A stretch of DNA of 64,000 nucleotides from Helcococcus ovis (lineage in GTDB: Bacteria; Bacillota; Clostridia; Tissierellales; Peptoniphilaceae), in the NCBI RefSeq assembly GCF_004524775.2, contig NZ_CP119081.1:310001-374000 (forward strand). Reading direction: 5' to 3'. The notes beneath the pieces were generated by a model that was not told the origin of the DNA, searched no databases, and was given only the letters and a program-made list of their open reading frames with translations. This document shows, piece after piece, positions 44,425 through 55,087 of this stretch. The position numbers and the translations under genes are program-made. Position 1 is the stretch's first letter. Each line of letters starts with the position of its first letter.

Positions 44425-45515
44425 AATATGTCCTCAAGTGCTTTTATACCAATATCAATGATAGTTTTTTTGTCATTTTCATCCAACGTAGAGTTTAATA
44501 CTTTTTGTACAAAAATTCCCTTTAGATTATTTTCGTATGATATTTGATTAAAATCTATTTTAATTTTTGTGTTATCTTTTAATTCAATATATTCAATTTC
44601 ACTTAGATAGTGTGTAATCATATCAATATTTATAAAGTTATTTTCTTCAATATAACCATTTAAGTTAATCCTGTAATAATTTTTTTTATATTTTTCACCA
44701 AATTTGTTAAATAAATAAACTTTAATTTGTTCTGCTAAATCTTTTTGGTCTATAAATGAATCTATTTCAAAATTTATAGTGTGAAATTCAGAGTTATTTA
44801 ATTTATAAAAATTTAATCCATTTCTATTTTTAGAAATATCTCCAAGATAAATTCCTTTAATACCTGTTTCATTAAATCCTCTGCCTACAGGATTTCCGGA
44901 ATATGCATAGTAAGTATTAGAAACTTTTTTTATTTCACTTCTTTTATGAATATGTCCAAGAGCGATATAATCTAAATTTGTATTTTTAATATCTTCTATA
45001 AAAATCGGATTATAAGAATTCATCATCTCATCCATTTGACCATGAAATACCCCTAAATTAATATATTTTTCATCTATAACAGGAAAATTTGAAAGCATAG
45101 GGGATTTAATATGACTTTGATTAAATGCGAATCCATAAACTCTTGTATTTAGATTTTTAAATTCAAAATATTCTATTTTTTGATTTTTAAATATATATGT
45201 ATTATCCGGCCATTCTTCCATATAAGGGGAGTCTAGACTTATATAGTCATGGTTTCCTGGAGCTATAATAATCTTACCGGAAAAATTAGAAAAGATTTTC
45301 TTAATCTCATTGTGTAAATTTTTATCTAATGAGGAACTTTCATAAAAATCTCCGGCAATCAATACTAAATCAACCTTGGCTAGGTTTAACATATTAAAAA
45401 TTTCTAATAAACCTTTTATTAAATTAACATTAATTTTTTTACTTAATTCATTATTTTCGTGAATTTCACCACCTAAGTGAAAATCAGCTAAATGAGCAAT
45501 TCTTACTTTTTCCAT
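44421..45515 (-). CDS. SbcD/YhaO-like metallophosphoesterase (nuclease)
   Basis: A 364-residue Mre11/SbcD-type calcineurin-like phosphoesterase, presumably a DNA exo/endonuclease. Metal ligands appear in HLADFHLGG, VLIAGDFYESS, IIAPGNHDYIS, GVFHGQ and ALGHIHKRS. Residue 1 is set at 45515, which follows GAGGT and a minus-strand TATAAT; a longer frame upstream is unsupported. Its stop overlaps the ATPase start. Confidence 0.88.
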   Translation of the reverse strand: MEKVRIAHLADFHLGGEIHENNELSKKINVNLIKGLLEIFNMLNLAKVDLVLIAGDFYESSSLDKNLHNEIKKIFSNFSGKIIIAPGNHDYISLDSPYMEEWPDNTYIFKNQKIEYFEFKNLNTRVYGFAFNQSHIKSPMLSNFPVIDEKYINLGVFHGQMDEMMNSYNPIFIEDIKNTNLDYIALGHIHKRSEIKKVSNTYYAYSGNPVGRGFNETGIKGIYLGDISKNRNGLNFYKLNNSEFHTINFEIDSFIDQKDLAEQIKVYLFNKFGEKYKKNYYRINLNGYIEENNFINIDMITHYLSEIEYIELKDNTKIKIDFNQISYENNLKGIFVQKVLNSTLDENDKKTIIDIGIKALEDIL

Positions 45516-45581
45516 ATTTACCTCTAAAATATTATACCACAAAAAGAACAAATGTTCCATAAGTTTTAATATAAAAAATAT

Positions 45582-45610
45582 TTGACAAATGTAAAAAATT
45601 ATTATATACT
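45582..45610 (+). promoter_or_regulatory. Promoter of tRNA-Pro
   Basis: TTGACA (45582-45587) and TATACT (45605-45610) lie 17 bases apart, 11 bases before the tRNA. Confidence 0.83.
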
Positions 45611-45621
45611 ATAAAAGTCGT

Positions 45622-45698
45622 CGGAATGTGGCTCAGCTTGGTAGAGCACTCGGTTTGGGACCGAGGGGTCGGAGGTTCGAATCCTCTCATTCCGACCA
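45622..45698 (+). tRNA. tRNA-Pro (TGG anticodon)
   Basis: A 77-base cloverleaf with acceptor CGGAATG/CATTCCG, D arm GGCTC..GAGC, anticodon stem CTCGG/CCGAG around loop TTTGGGA (anticodon TGG), T arm GGAGG-TTCGAAT-CCTCT, and encoded CCA. A degenerate integrase lies just downstream, so its 3' end is a likely former attachment site. Confidence 0.97.
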
Positions 45699-45858
45699 TT
45701 GTATTTTAAACGGTTTTATTGAATTATATTAAGTTGCAAATGTCTATATTTCAATAAAGCTGTTTTTTTATACTTGCATATAATTACATTGAATTACATT
45801 GATTTATAGTATTTTTTCTCAAAAAATTCTCAAAGAGTTCTCAAAAAAAATAGGATAG

Positions 45859-46235
45859 TTACTTAGCTTCACTATTCATATATCCGATAAAGTTCTCAAG
45901 AGTCAACATTTTTTGTTTTTTATTCAAATGAGTGTAAATATTTAATGTAGTTTCAATTCTGCTGTGTCCTAATCTCTCTTGAACTTCTTTTGCTGTTTCT
46001 CCACTTGCAAATAACAAACTTGCGTAGGTATGTCTTAAATCGTGTACTCTTATTTTTTTTATATTTTCCAACTTACAATATCTGTTTAATTTATCTTGAA
46101 TGTTACCTAACCTTTGATATGTTCCGCTTTTGTTTGGAAAAACAAGGTTGTTTTTTGTTTGTAACTTTTCCCATTGGTATTATATTTGATGTAATACCAT
46201 GTTTTTCCATCACTTTTTTTATATGAATATATCAT
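45859..46235 (-). pseudogene. Tyrosine recombinase (integrase) remnant
   Basis: On the minus strand a good GGAGG-ATG start (46235) gives an arm-DNA-binding-type N-terminus (MIYSYKKSDGKTWYYIKYN). About 30 codons in, the reading jumps frame to catalytic-domain text: NNLVFPNKSGTYQRLG, then the intact C-terminus with VHDLRHTYAS (Arg-His box), RLGHS and the nucleophile Tyr in TLNIYTH. The core-binding domain and the first catalytic Arg are missing. This is an internally deleted, frameshifted integrase. It is oriented toward tRNA-Pro, 160 bases away. Confidence 0.88.
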
Positions 46236-46295
46236 AAGTCCTCCTATTTAATTTTTAAGGAGTATATGCTATAATCTCGAGTTTGACACTTTGCG

Positions 46296-46348
46296 ATTAA
46301 AAGAGCTCTGAAACACATTGTAAACAGTATGTTTCAGAGCTTTTAATA
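46296..46348. terminator. Hairpin next to the transposase fragment
   Basis: ATTAAAAG..CTCTGAAAC (46296-46313) pairs with GTTTCAGAG..CTTTTAAT (46331-46348) around an 17-base loop with a two-base bulge. It follows the transposase fragment on the minus strand and probably ends its transcript; it may also mark an IS end. Confidence 0.7.
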
Positions 46349-46369
46349 TTTTTAAAAATGTAGTATTGT

Positions 46370-47098
46370 TTATGCTTTTTTCGTCTTTTTCAATATTTTT
46401 TTCATAGTTTTTTTAGAAATAAATTCTTTGTCTGTTCTAAATCCAAATGACTCGTGTAAATCATCTGTAATCTCTGTTCTTGTGTATGAGCCTAGATATC
46501 CTAAATCTCTTAATTTGTGTACATTCATCGATCTTAATGTTGATAAAATTTCTTCTTCAGAATGTTCATTTTTAGTCTTTATCTGAATAATTTTTAAGAT
46601 TAATAGTGAGAGAAAACAAGTTAAAAAATGTGCTTCTATTCTATTGTCATTTCTAAGATATACAGGTCTAGTTTTAAATTCTGTTTTCATAGTTCTAAAA
46701 CATGACTCAATTTGCCATCTCATCTTGTTAATATGAATAATCTCATTAATATCTTTTTCTAAATTTGTGTAGGTAGCGTAGAAACCATCAAATATTTCTT
46801 CTTTTTTTACTTTGTTCTCATTTAGATTTAATATCTTTTTATTGCAGATTTCTCCATCAGTTGTAACATTAGTTTCATCTATAAATCTTTTTGGAGAGTT
46901 TTGATTTCTATCTTTTATCTTACTAGGTGTATTAATCATCTCTTTTGCTCGTTCAACTTGTTTTTCTCTAATATATCTTTGATAATTTCTTTGTTTGATT
47001 GAATATGAGACAATCAATCGTTGCTCAAGTCCTTTTTCATTTATCCATCTTTCTTTGAAAAATATGGTGTCTTCATGTTGTTTTTCATCTTTTAACTG
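46370..47098 (-). pseudogene. IS4/IS1634-type transposase, C-terminal fragment
   Basis: The open frame 46370-47098 (about 242 codons) includes INKMRWQIESCFRTMKTEF, matching the Y-(2)R-(3)E-(6)K region of IS4-superfamily DDE transposases of the IS1634 type, with the catalytic Glu. The N-terminal half with both catalytic Asp residues is absent. A stop at 47101-47099 closes the frame. It is a truncated insertion sequence. Confidence 0.83.
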
Positions 47099-47199
47099 TC
47101 AATCTCCCGGGATTATACTTATATGAGTATAGGTAAAGTTCAAAAATTACACAAAAATAGATTAATAGAAATATCTAAAATTATTAAAAAAACGCTTGA

Positions 47200-47225
47200 T
47201 ATTATACACACTATTGTGTATAATA
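47200..47225. promoter_or_regulatory. Operator palindrome of hicAB
   Basis: TATTATACACA (47200-47210) and TGTGTATAATA (47215-47225) form a perfect inverted repeat around CTAT, 20 bases before hicA. It contains TATAAT-like text and so overlaps the promoter. The RHH domain of HicB is the expected ligand. Confidence 0.75.
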
Positions 47226-47245
47226 ATGATTGTAAGGAGGGAGTT

Positions 47246-47437
47246 ATGCCGATGAGCTCAAAAGAGATGATTAAACTTCTTAAGAAAAACGGCTTTATTT
47301 ACGTAAAAAGTGGTCGTGGTTCTCATAGAAAGTTTATGAATCCCGAAACCGGTAAGGTGACTCAAGTTCCGTACCATTCTAAGGAAATACCTAAAGGATT
47401 GGAAATGGAAATACTTAAACAAGCAGGGTTGAAATAA
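47246..47437 (+). CDS. hicA: HicA mRNA interferase toxin
   Basis: A 63-residue HicA family toxin with the compact dsRNA-binding-like fold: KEMIKLLKKNGFIYVKSGRGSHRKF, in which the conserved catalytic His is in GSH, followed by VTQVPYHSKEIPKGLEMEILKQAG. The ATG at 47246 follows AAGGAGG by five bases; the frame upstream to 47123 is not used. It cleaves mRNA when free of HicB. It precedes hicB by 33 bases in normal toxin-first order, inside a degraded mobile element. Confidence 0.93.
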   Translation: MPMSSKEMIKLLKKNGFIYVKSGRGSHRKFMNPETGKVTQVPYHSKEIPKGLEMEILKQAGLK

Positions 47438-47470
47438 ACCCTGCACCCTTACAAAAAAAAGGAGAATATT

Positions 47471-47896
47471 ATGTTTTTAACTTACCCAGCACACTTTTAT
47501 AAACTAAAAAATAAAGATATGTATTTTATATCTTTCCCTGATTTAGGAGCTACACAAGGAAATAGTATAGAAGATTCTATAGAAATGGCACAAGACTACT
47601 TAGGGACTTATTTACAAGAATACTATGAAAAAGGAATTGAAATGCCAGTATCATCGGGGATAGATGGATTAGAAATAAATGAAAATATAGAGTTTGCAGA
47701 AGAATACGACTTTGAAAAATCGTTCACTTCATTGGTTGGTTTAGATATCGCTGAATACACTAAATTAGCAAAAAAACAAACAGTTAGAAGGAATGTGTCT
47801 ATTCCCATGTATTTAAATGAGTATGCTAAAAGGGAAAAAATAAATGTTAGTAGATTAATTACTTCTTTACTTGAAGAAAAATTTGAAGAGATTTAA
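47471..47896 (+). CDS. hicB: HicB antitoxin
   Basis: A 141-residue HicB protein. The N-terminal partial RNase H-like domain (YFISFPDLGATQGNSIEDSIEMAQDYLG) blocks HicA. The C-terminal ribbon-helix-helix segment (RRNVSIPMYLNEYAKREKINVSRLITSLLEEK) should bind the operator upstream. Complete and apparently functional, unlike neighbouring mobile genes. AAGGAG precedes the ATG. Confidence 0.94.
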   Translation: MFLTYPAHFYKLKNKDMYFISFPDLGATQGNSIEDSIEMAQDYLGTYLQEYYEKGIEMPVSSGIDGLEINENIEFAEEYDFEKSFTSLVGLDIAEYTKLAKKQTVRRNVSIPMYLNEYAKREKINVSRLITSLLEEKFEEI

Positions 47897-48058
47897 AAAA
47901 TAAAAAATGAACAACAAACTATGATAATATAGTATTGTAAAAAATATAGACAATTAAATAAATAAGAATTTTTTAGGCAACCATATTACAACAAACAGAT
48001 ATTATATCTGCGTAAGGTTGTCTTTTTTGTGTTTATTTTTATGAAAGGAGCTGATGAA
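47897..48058. terminator. Terminator after hicAB (47975-48028) in non-coding stretch
   Basis: An outer stem AGGCAACC (47975-47982) with GGTTGTCT (48015-48022) encloses an inner CAGATA/TATCTG hairpin and ends with T6. It probably ends the hicAB transcript. The rest of this interval contains no gene. Confidence 0.75.
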
Positions 48059-48315
48059 TTGAAGTTAACAATTAAACAAAAACGATTTGCTGATGAATAT
48101 ATCATCAGTGGGAATGCGACAGACGCATATTTGAAAGCTTATCCGAGCACAAAAAAGAAACTACCGCTAGGGCTAATTCGTCTAGAGTGCTAACAAATGC
48201 TAACATTACTTCATATTTAGAACAAAAGGAAAAAGAAATAAATGATAAAGCTATAGCCAAACAAGACGAAGTCTTAAAAATACTTACTGCTCATGCAAGA
48301 AGAGAAACGAAATAA
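48059..48315 (+). pseudogene. Phage terminase small subunit, frameshifted fragment
   Basis: A TTG start eight bases after AAGGAG gives KLTIKQKRFADEYIISGNAT, the N-terminal HTH region of phage terminase small subunits. Within an A-run near 48151 the frame shifts. A second frame continues the match: TTARANSSRVLTNANITSYLEQ, ending KILTAHARRETK and a stop. It is shorter than normal and frameshifted. It shows that the element beside tRNA-Pro once carried phage packaging genes. The following 215 bases (48316-48529) show no other gene. Confidence 0.85.
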
Positions 48316-48529
48316 TATGGAGTAACTAATTAACTTGCTATATGTGTACATATGTGGAAGCTTAATATGATTGTTTAGTATATATCCATTTCTTAAAATA
48401 ATTTTATCGTTTATGTTTTTATTCATTATTACTTAAAAATTAGCTTAGTTTATAAATTATTACACCCAAAACTATTATTCTTCACAAAAAAAGATGATTC
48501 TAGTATAATTGATATAGAAAGAGGTTAAT

Positions 48530-50724
<2,195 letters not shown>

Positions 50725-50923
50725 TAAATGTTTTTATTTTTAGTACTTTTTCCTTTTGAATTCAATATTTTTTTGTTTTGGGATTTCATCAAAAAGTTTA
50801 TAATCATTTGAAGAAAGTTATTTATGTAATTTATGCAATCTTCTCATATTTTCTAAATTTACAAAATAATTTAATAGTGATATATTTAATATATATTATA
50901 TCATTATTATAAAGGAGAATTTT

Positions 50924-52141
50924 ATGATAGGAATTGATATTTTTAAAATTAAAAGAGTTGAAAAACTTCTTACTAGAGAAAGATTTTTAGATAAGTTTTT
51001 TACTGATTCTGAAAAAAAATATTTAGAATCTAAAAATTTAAGTCAAAATAGTATAGCAGGGATTATTGCGGCCAAAGAAGCGGTTACAAAGGCTTTTGGA
51101 GTAGGAATTTCTGAAGAGCTAGGTCTATTGGATGTTGAAATTCTTCATAATGAAAAAAATGCTCCTTATGTTAATATTGAAAAATATAAAATTAAGTTAT
51201 TGATGGATAAAGAAAATATACAAAGTATCAATATTACAATAAGTCATGATGGAGAATATGCTATAGCGGTATGCAAATTGTTGGAAATAAGACATAATAA
51301 ATTTTCCAATTCAATGCTTCCTGAAAGAAAAGAAAACTCTAATAAATATGATTTTGGTAAAATATTGATAATTGGTGGCTCCAGAGGAATGGTGGGCTCT
51401 GTTTATTTAGCATCAGAAGCTGCTTTGAAAGCGGGAGCAGGTTTAGTTTATACTTTAGTTCCTGAATGTGTCGCCGATACGTTAGAATGTAAGACGACGG
51501 AGCAGATAATTCTAACTTTAGGAGATAATGGTAAATCATATTTTGGTGATTTTAGAAGAGAAGATTTATTAAATATAATTCAAAATAAATCTGTAATTGC
51601 TATTGGTCCGGGTATGGGAGTTTCAGAGAATTCTAGAAAAATTTTAGAAATAGTATTAAACAATTTTGATGGACCTGTTATAGTTGATGCGGATGCTATA
51701 AACATTCTTGCAAAATATCCGGAACTTATAAAAGATAATATATACATAACACCTCATGAAATGGAATTTTCAAGAATATCAGGATATTCCTTAAATGAAA
51801 TTTTTTATGATAGAGAAGGCTTTATTCATAATTTTTTAGATAGATATGATTTAAATATTTTATTAAAGGGTAAAAACAGTATTGTTGCAGATAGAAATCA
51901 GATATATATAAATCAAACAGGAAATAGTGGAATGTCAACAGCAGGATCTGGAGATGTTTTGACAGGAATTATTGCTGCGTTTTTAGCTAGAGAAAATAGT
52001 ATTGAAATGTTTAAGTTAGCATGTTTTATTCATGGAATGGCTGGGGATTTAGCCTCAAAAAGATTTGGAAAAACAAGTTTGATAGCTAGAAATATTATTG
52101 AATATTTACCATATGCAATAGGAGAAATTGATGGTGATTGA
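50924..52141 (+). CDS. Holo-ACP synthase fused to NAD(P)HX dehydratase (AcpS-NnrD)
   Basis: A 405-residue fusion. Residues 1-120 are AcpS: MIGIDIFKIKRV, FTDSEKKYLESK, and AAKEAVTKAFGVGI with the metal-binding Asp and Glu. It transfers phosphopantetheine to ACP. Residues 140-405 are an NnrD/YjeF C-terminal domain: ILIIGGSRGMVGSVYLASEAALKAGAGLV, AIGPGMG, VDADAIN and the ATP site TAGSGDVLTGIIA. It repairs hydrated NADH. The NnrE epimerase domain usually joined to NnrD is absent. The same gene order (acpS, nnr, alr, mazF) exists unfused in other Firmicutes. It overlaps alr by 11 bases. Confidence 0.9.
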   Translation: MIGIDIFKIKRVEKLLTRERFLDKFFTDSEKKYLESKNLSQNSIAGIIAAKEAVTKAFGVGISEELGLLDVEILHNEKNAPYVNIEKYKIKLLMDKENIQSINITISHDGEYAIAVCKLLEIRHNKFSNSMLPERKENSNKYDFGKILIIGGSRGMVGSVYLASEAALKAGAGLVYTLVPECVADTLECKTTEQIILTLGDNGKSYFGDFRREDLLNIIQNKSVIAIGPGMGVSENSRKILEIVLNNFDGPVIVDADAINILAKYPELIKDNIYITPHEMEFSRISGYSLNEIFYDREGFIHNFLDRYDLNILLKGKNSIVADRNQIYINQTGNSGMSTAGSGDVLTGIIAAFLARENSIEMFKLACFIHGMAGDLASKRFGKTSLIARNIIEYLPYAIGEIDGD

Positions 52142-53228
52142 TGCAAATGTACTTGAAATTGATTTGTGTATAATAAAAAAAAATGTTGAAATACTAAGGA
52201 GTTTATCTAATAAGAAGTTTTTTGCTGTAGTTAAGGCGAATGCATATGGTCTTGGTGCTGTTGAAATTTCAAAATTTATTGAAGATAATGTTGATATGTT
52301 TTGTGTTGCGAATATCAATGAAGCAATTGAACTTAGAAAATCGGGAATAAAAAAAGATATTTTAATTTTAGGATATATTCACCCTAAAAATTATAAATAT
52401 CTTAATGAATATAATATAATTGTAAATATTTATGATTTTGAAATTGCTAAAGAAATGAATAAACTTGGAAAAACTATTAGAGGGCATATTAAAATAGAAA
52501 CCGGTCATAACAGATTAGGATTTAAGCCTACAGAAGATAATTTTGACATAATTAGACAAATAGATTCTTTAGAAAATATAAATATTGAAGGTATGTTTTC
52601 TCATTTATCGAGTGCTGATGAAGCAGACAGAGAATATACTTACTTACAATATGATAAATTTCAAAAAGCAGTAGATGGATTATCTGATATAAATGCTAAC
52701 TGGATAAAGCATATATCAAATGATGCAGGGCTATTGGCTTATGATGTAAAATATGATGGTTTCAGATCGGGGATTTCACTTTATGGAATGTATCCATCAC
52801 AATATATGAAAGAAAAATATAATGTTGGAATTGAAAATTCATTTAGATTAATTTCAAGTATTTCATTTATAAAAGAACTTGAAAAAGGTGAAGGAGTTTC
52901 ATATAATCATACATTTATCGCAGAAAAGAAAATGAAAATAGCAACAGTTTCTATCGGATATGCTGATGGATATTTTAGAATTGTATCAAATAAGGGATTT
53001 GTATTGATTAATGGTAAAAAAGCTAAAATTCTTGGACGAGTGACAATGGATCAATTGATGGTTGATATAAGTGATATTGAAGCTAAATTACATGACGAAG
53101 TTGTACTTATCGGAAAATCTGGAGAAGAATATATTTCTCCTGATTTAATAGCTAATTGGGCTAATACAATTTCTTATGAAATAATGACATCTATTTCTAA
53201 TAGAGTTTATAGAGTTTATAAAAAATAA
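52131..53228 (+). CDS. alr: Alanine racemase
   Basis: A 365-residue fold type III PLP enzyme making D-alanine for peptidoglycan. The PLP lysine lies in FFAVVKANAYGLGA near residue 38; the catalytic tyrosine-bearing segment and VSIGYADGYFR follow, with LGRVTMDQLMVDI near the end. The ATG at 52131 follows GGAG by six bases, and a TTG at 52128 is adjacent. It overlaps the AcpS-NnrD gene and is nine bases before mazF. Confidence 0.95.
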   Translation: MVIDANVLEIDLCIIKKNVEILRSLSNKKFFAVVKANAYGLGAVEISKFIEDNVDMFCVANINEAIELRKSGIKKDILILGYIHPKNYKYLNEYNIIVNIYDFEIAKEMNKLGKTIRGHIKIETGHNRLGFKPTEDNFDIIRQIDSLENINIEGMFSHLSSADEADREYTYLQYDKFQKAVDGLSDINANWIKHISNDAGLLAYDVKYDGFRSGISLYGMYPSQYMKEKYNVGIENSFRLISSISFIKELEKGEGVSYNHTFIAEKKMKIATVSIGYADGYFRIVSNKGFVLINGKKAKILGRVTMDQLMVDISDIEAKLHDEVVLIGKSGEEYISPDLIANWANTISYEIMTSISNRVYRVYKK

Positions 53229-53237
53229 GGAGAAAAA

Positions 53238-53591
53238 TTGAAAGTAAAAAGAGGTGATGTATTATATGCTGATTTAAGTCCGGTTGTGGGGTCAGAACAA
53301 GGCGGGATTAGACCGGTAGTTATAATACAAAATGATATGGGAAATAAATATAGTCCAACTGTTATTATCGCAGCTATCACTTCTCAACAAAATAAAACTA
53401 ATTTACCTACACATGTTCAAATTTTGTGTGATATCAATTTACCTAAAAATTCGGTAGTTTTATTGGAACAGATAAGAACTATTGATAAGAAAAGATTGAG
53501 AGATAAAGTTGGGAGTTTAGATGGTAAAACTATGAGAAAGATAGATAGGTCACTTATAATATCATTAAATTTGCAGGACTATATGGATTAA
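53238..53591 (+). CDS. MazF/NdoA endoribonuclease toxin
   Basis: A 117-residue PemK/MazF family RNase that cuts mRNA at short motifs. [21 protein letters not shown] and RPVVIIQND carry the conserved Arg-containing loop; ITSQ and [12 protein letters not shown] complete the signature. It starts with TTG after AAGGAG. No MazE or NdoAI antitoxin precedes it: alr ends nine bases upstream. The next gene is an unrelated phosphoesterase, so an antitoxin would have to lie elsewhere. Confidence 0.93.
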   Translation: MKVKRGDVLYADLSPVVGSEQGGIRPVVIIQNDMGNKYSPTVIIAAITSQQNKTNLPTHVQILCDINLPKNSVVLLEQIRTIDKKRLRDKVGSLDGKTMRKIDRSLIISLNLQDYMD

Positions 53592-53609
53592 AATTTAGGA
53601 AAACAATTT

Positions 53610-54440
53610 ATGATTTATTTAATTATTTTTATTACGATTTTAATATTTTTAGTGTACATATTATTTGAAAATGCAAATCCGATGGTAGATACATATATTA
53701 TAGAAAGAGATTTGCCAAGTTCAATAAAACAATTGAACTTATTACATATTTCAGATTTACATAATTACAAATTTGGTGTTAAACAGTCTAAGATAAAAAA
53801 AATAATTAAAAATAATTATGATTTAATTTTCATTACAGGAGATATAATTGATAGAAGATACATAGGGCATGAAAATGCAATGGATTTAATAGATTTACTT
53901 AACGGTAATATATTTTTTGTAACAGGTAACCATGAAAAAGGATATAAAGATTTTGACAAGTTAAGAAAGATGATGATCTCAAAAGGAGTGAAAATCTTAG
54001 ATGATGAAGTCATAAGTTATAAAGGAATTGATATTTTAGGAATAAATGATCCCTCAGAATATATAAGTTTAAATAAAAAAGTTAAGAAAAATACTAGAAA
54101 AGAAATTGATGAAAAATTAAGTAGTATAATTAAAAAGTCGAAAAATGATTTTAGAATTTTACTTGTACACAGACCTGAATTTTTTGATATTTATGTTAAA
54201 TATAATATTAATTTGATTTTTTCAGGACATACTCATGGAGGTCAAGTAAGAATATTTAATAAAGGTGTTTTTTCATCTGGACAAGGATTTTTTGGTAAGT
54301 ATTGTGGAGGTATTTTTACTAAAAAAGATTCCGTAATGTATAATTCTAGGGGGTTAGGTAATAACTTTCCTTTTGCAAAAAGAGTTTTTAATAGACCGCA
54401 GATAATAGAAGTTATAATAAAAAATACAAATAGCAATTAA
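53610..54440 (+). CDS. Membrane-anchored metallophosphoesterase (YaeI/YkuE-like)
   Basis: A 276-residue calcineurin-like phosphoesterase with one N-terminal membrane helix (about 1-20). Metal motifs: LLHISDLHNYKFG (DxH), IFITGDIIDRR (GD), FVTGNHEKG (GNHE), LVHRPE and IFSGHTHGGQVRI (GHTH). Related proteins act on UDP-diacylglucosamine-like or other phospho-substrates; the target here is unknown. The ATG lies ten bases after TTAGGA. Separated from mazF by 18 bases, so probably in the same operon. Confidence 0.85.
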   Translation: MIYLIIFITILIFLVYILFENANPMVDTYIIERDLPSSIKQLNLLHISDLHNYKFGVKQSKIKKIIKNNYDLIFITGDIIDRRYIGHENAMDLIDLLNGNIFFVTGNHEKGYKDFDKLRKMMISKGVKILDDEVISYKGIDILGINDPSEYISLNKKVKKNTRKEIDEKLSSIIKKSKNDFRILLVHRPEFFDIYVKYNINLIFSGHTHGGQVRIFNKGVFSSGQGFFGKYCGGIFTKKDSVMYNSRGLGNNFPFAKRVFNRPQIIEVIIKNTNSN

Positions 54441-54523
54441 GCTTGTAGTATTTATACATTTATTGTAGAATAATATATGGACATTTCAAATAATTGGTTT
54501 TCATTATGAAAATGGAGGATATA

Positions 54524-55042
54524 ATGGATTTAAAATCTAAAATTAGAGTCATTGAAGGATTTCCTAAAGAAGGGATTAGTTTTAAGGATATTACAACATT
54601 ATTAAAGGATAAAGACGCTTTTAAGGAAACAGTTGATATGTTATGCGATAAAGTTAAAGATTTAGAATTTGATTATATTGCAGGTATTGAGGCAAGAGGA
54701 TTTATCTTTGCAGTTCCAATGGCTTATAAATTAAATAAAGGATTTATACCTGTTAGAAAACCTGGTAAATTACCGGGAAAAGTCATTACAAAAGAATACG
54801 ACTTAGAGTATGGTAAAAATCAGATTGAAATTGATGCGGATGTTTTAAAATCAGGAGATAGAGTATTATTAATTGATGATTTATTAGCAACAGGTGGTAC
54901 AGCGAAAGCTGCATTGGAAATTATTGAAGAAACAGGAGCAAAGGTGGTTTGTGCTGGCTTTTTAATAGAATTGGAAGATTTAAAAGGAATTGAATTATTT
55001 GGGGATTACAATACATTTACTTTAATAAAATATGAACACTAA
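54524..55042 (+). CDS. apt: Adenine phosphoribosyltransferase
   Basis: A 172-residue purine salvage enzyme (adenine + PRPP to AMP). KIRVIEGFPKEGISFKDITTLL opens it, EARGFIFAVPMA and the PRPP-binding loop LLIDDLLATGGTAKAAL complete it. The ATG at 54524 is five bases after GGAGG; the frame upstream to 54494 is unsupported. A terminator follows. Confidence 0.96.
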   Translation: MDLKSKIRVIEGFPKEGISFKDITTLLKDKDAFKETVDMLCDKVKDLEFDYIAGIEARGFIFAVPMAYKLNKGFIPVRKPGKLPGKVITKEYDLEYGKNQIEIDADVLKSGDRVLLIDDLLATGGTAKAALEIIEETGAKVVCAGFLIELEDLKGIELFGDYNTFTLIKYEH

Positions 55043-55046
55043 AATT

Positions 55047-55073
55047 AAGGAATCAAATTTGATTCCTTTTTTT
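55047..55073 (+). terminator. Terminator of apt
   Basis: AAGGAATCAA (55047-55056) pairs with TTGATTCCTT (55059-55068), followed by Ts. It lies just before the next gene's ribosome site. Confidence 0.85.
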
Positions 55074-55087
55074 ATAAAAGAGGAATT

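Noticed and set aside
48316-48529. Search for an attachment-site copy of the tRNA-Pro 3' end
   Set aside because: No run resembling the T arm or CATTCCGACCA was found beyond the terminase remnant.
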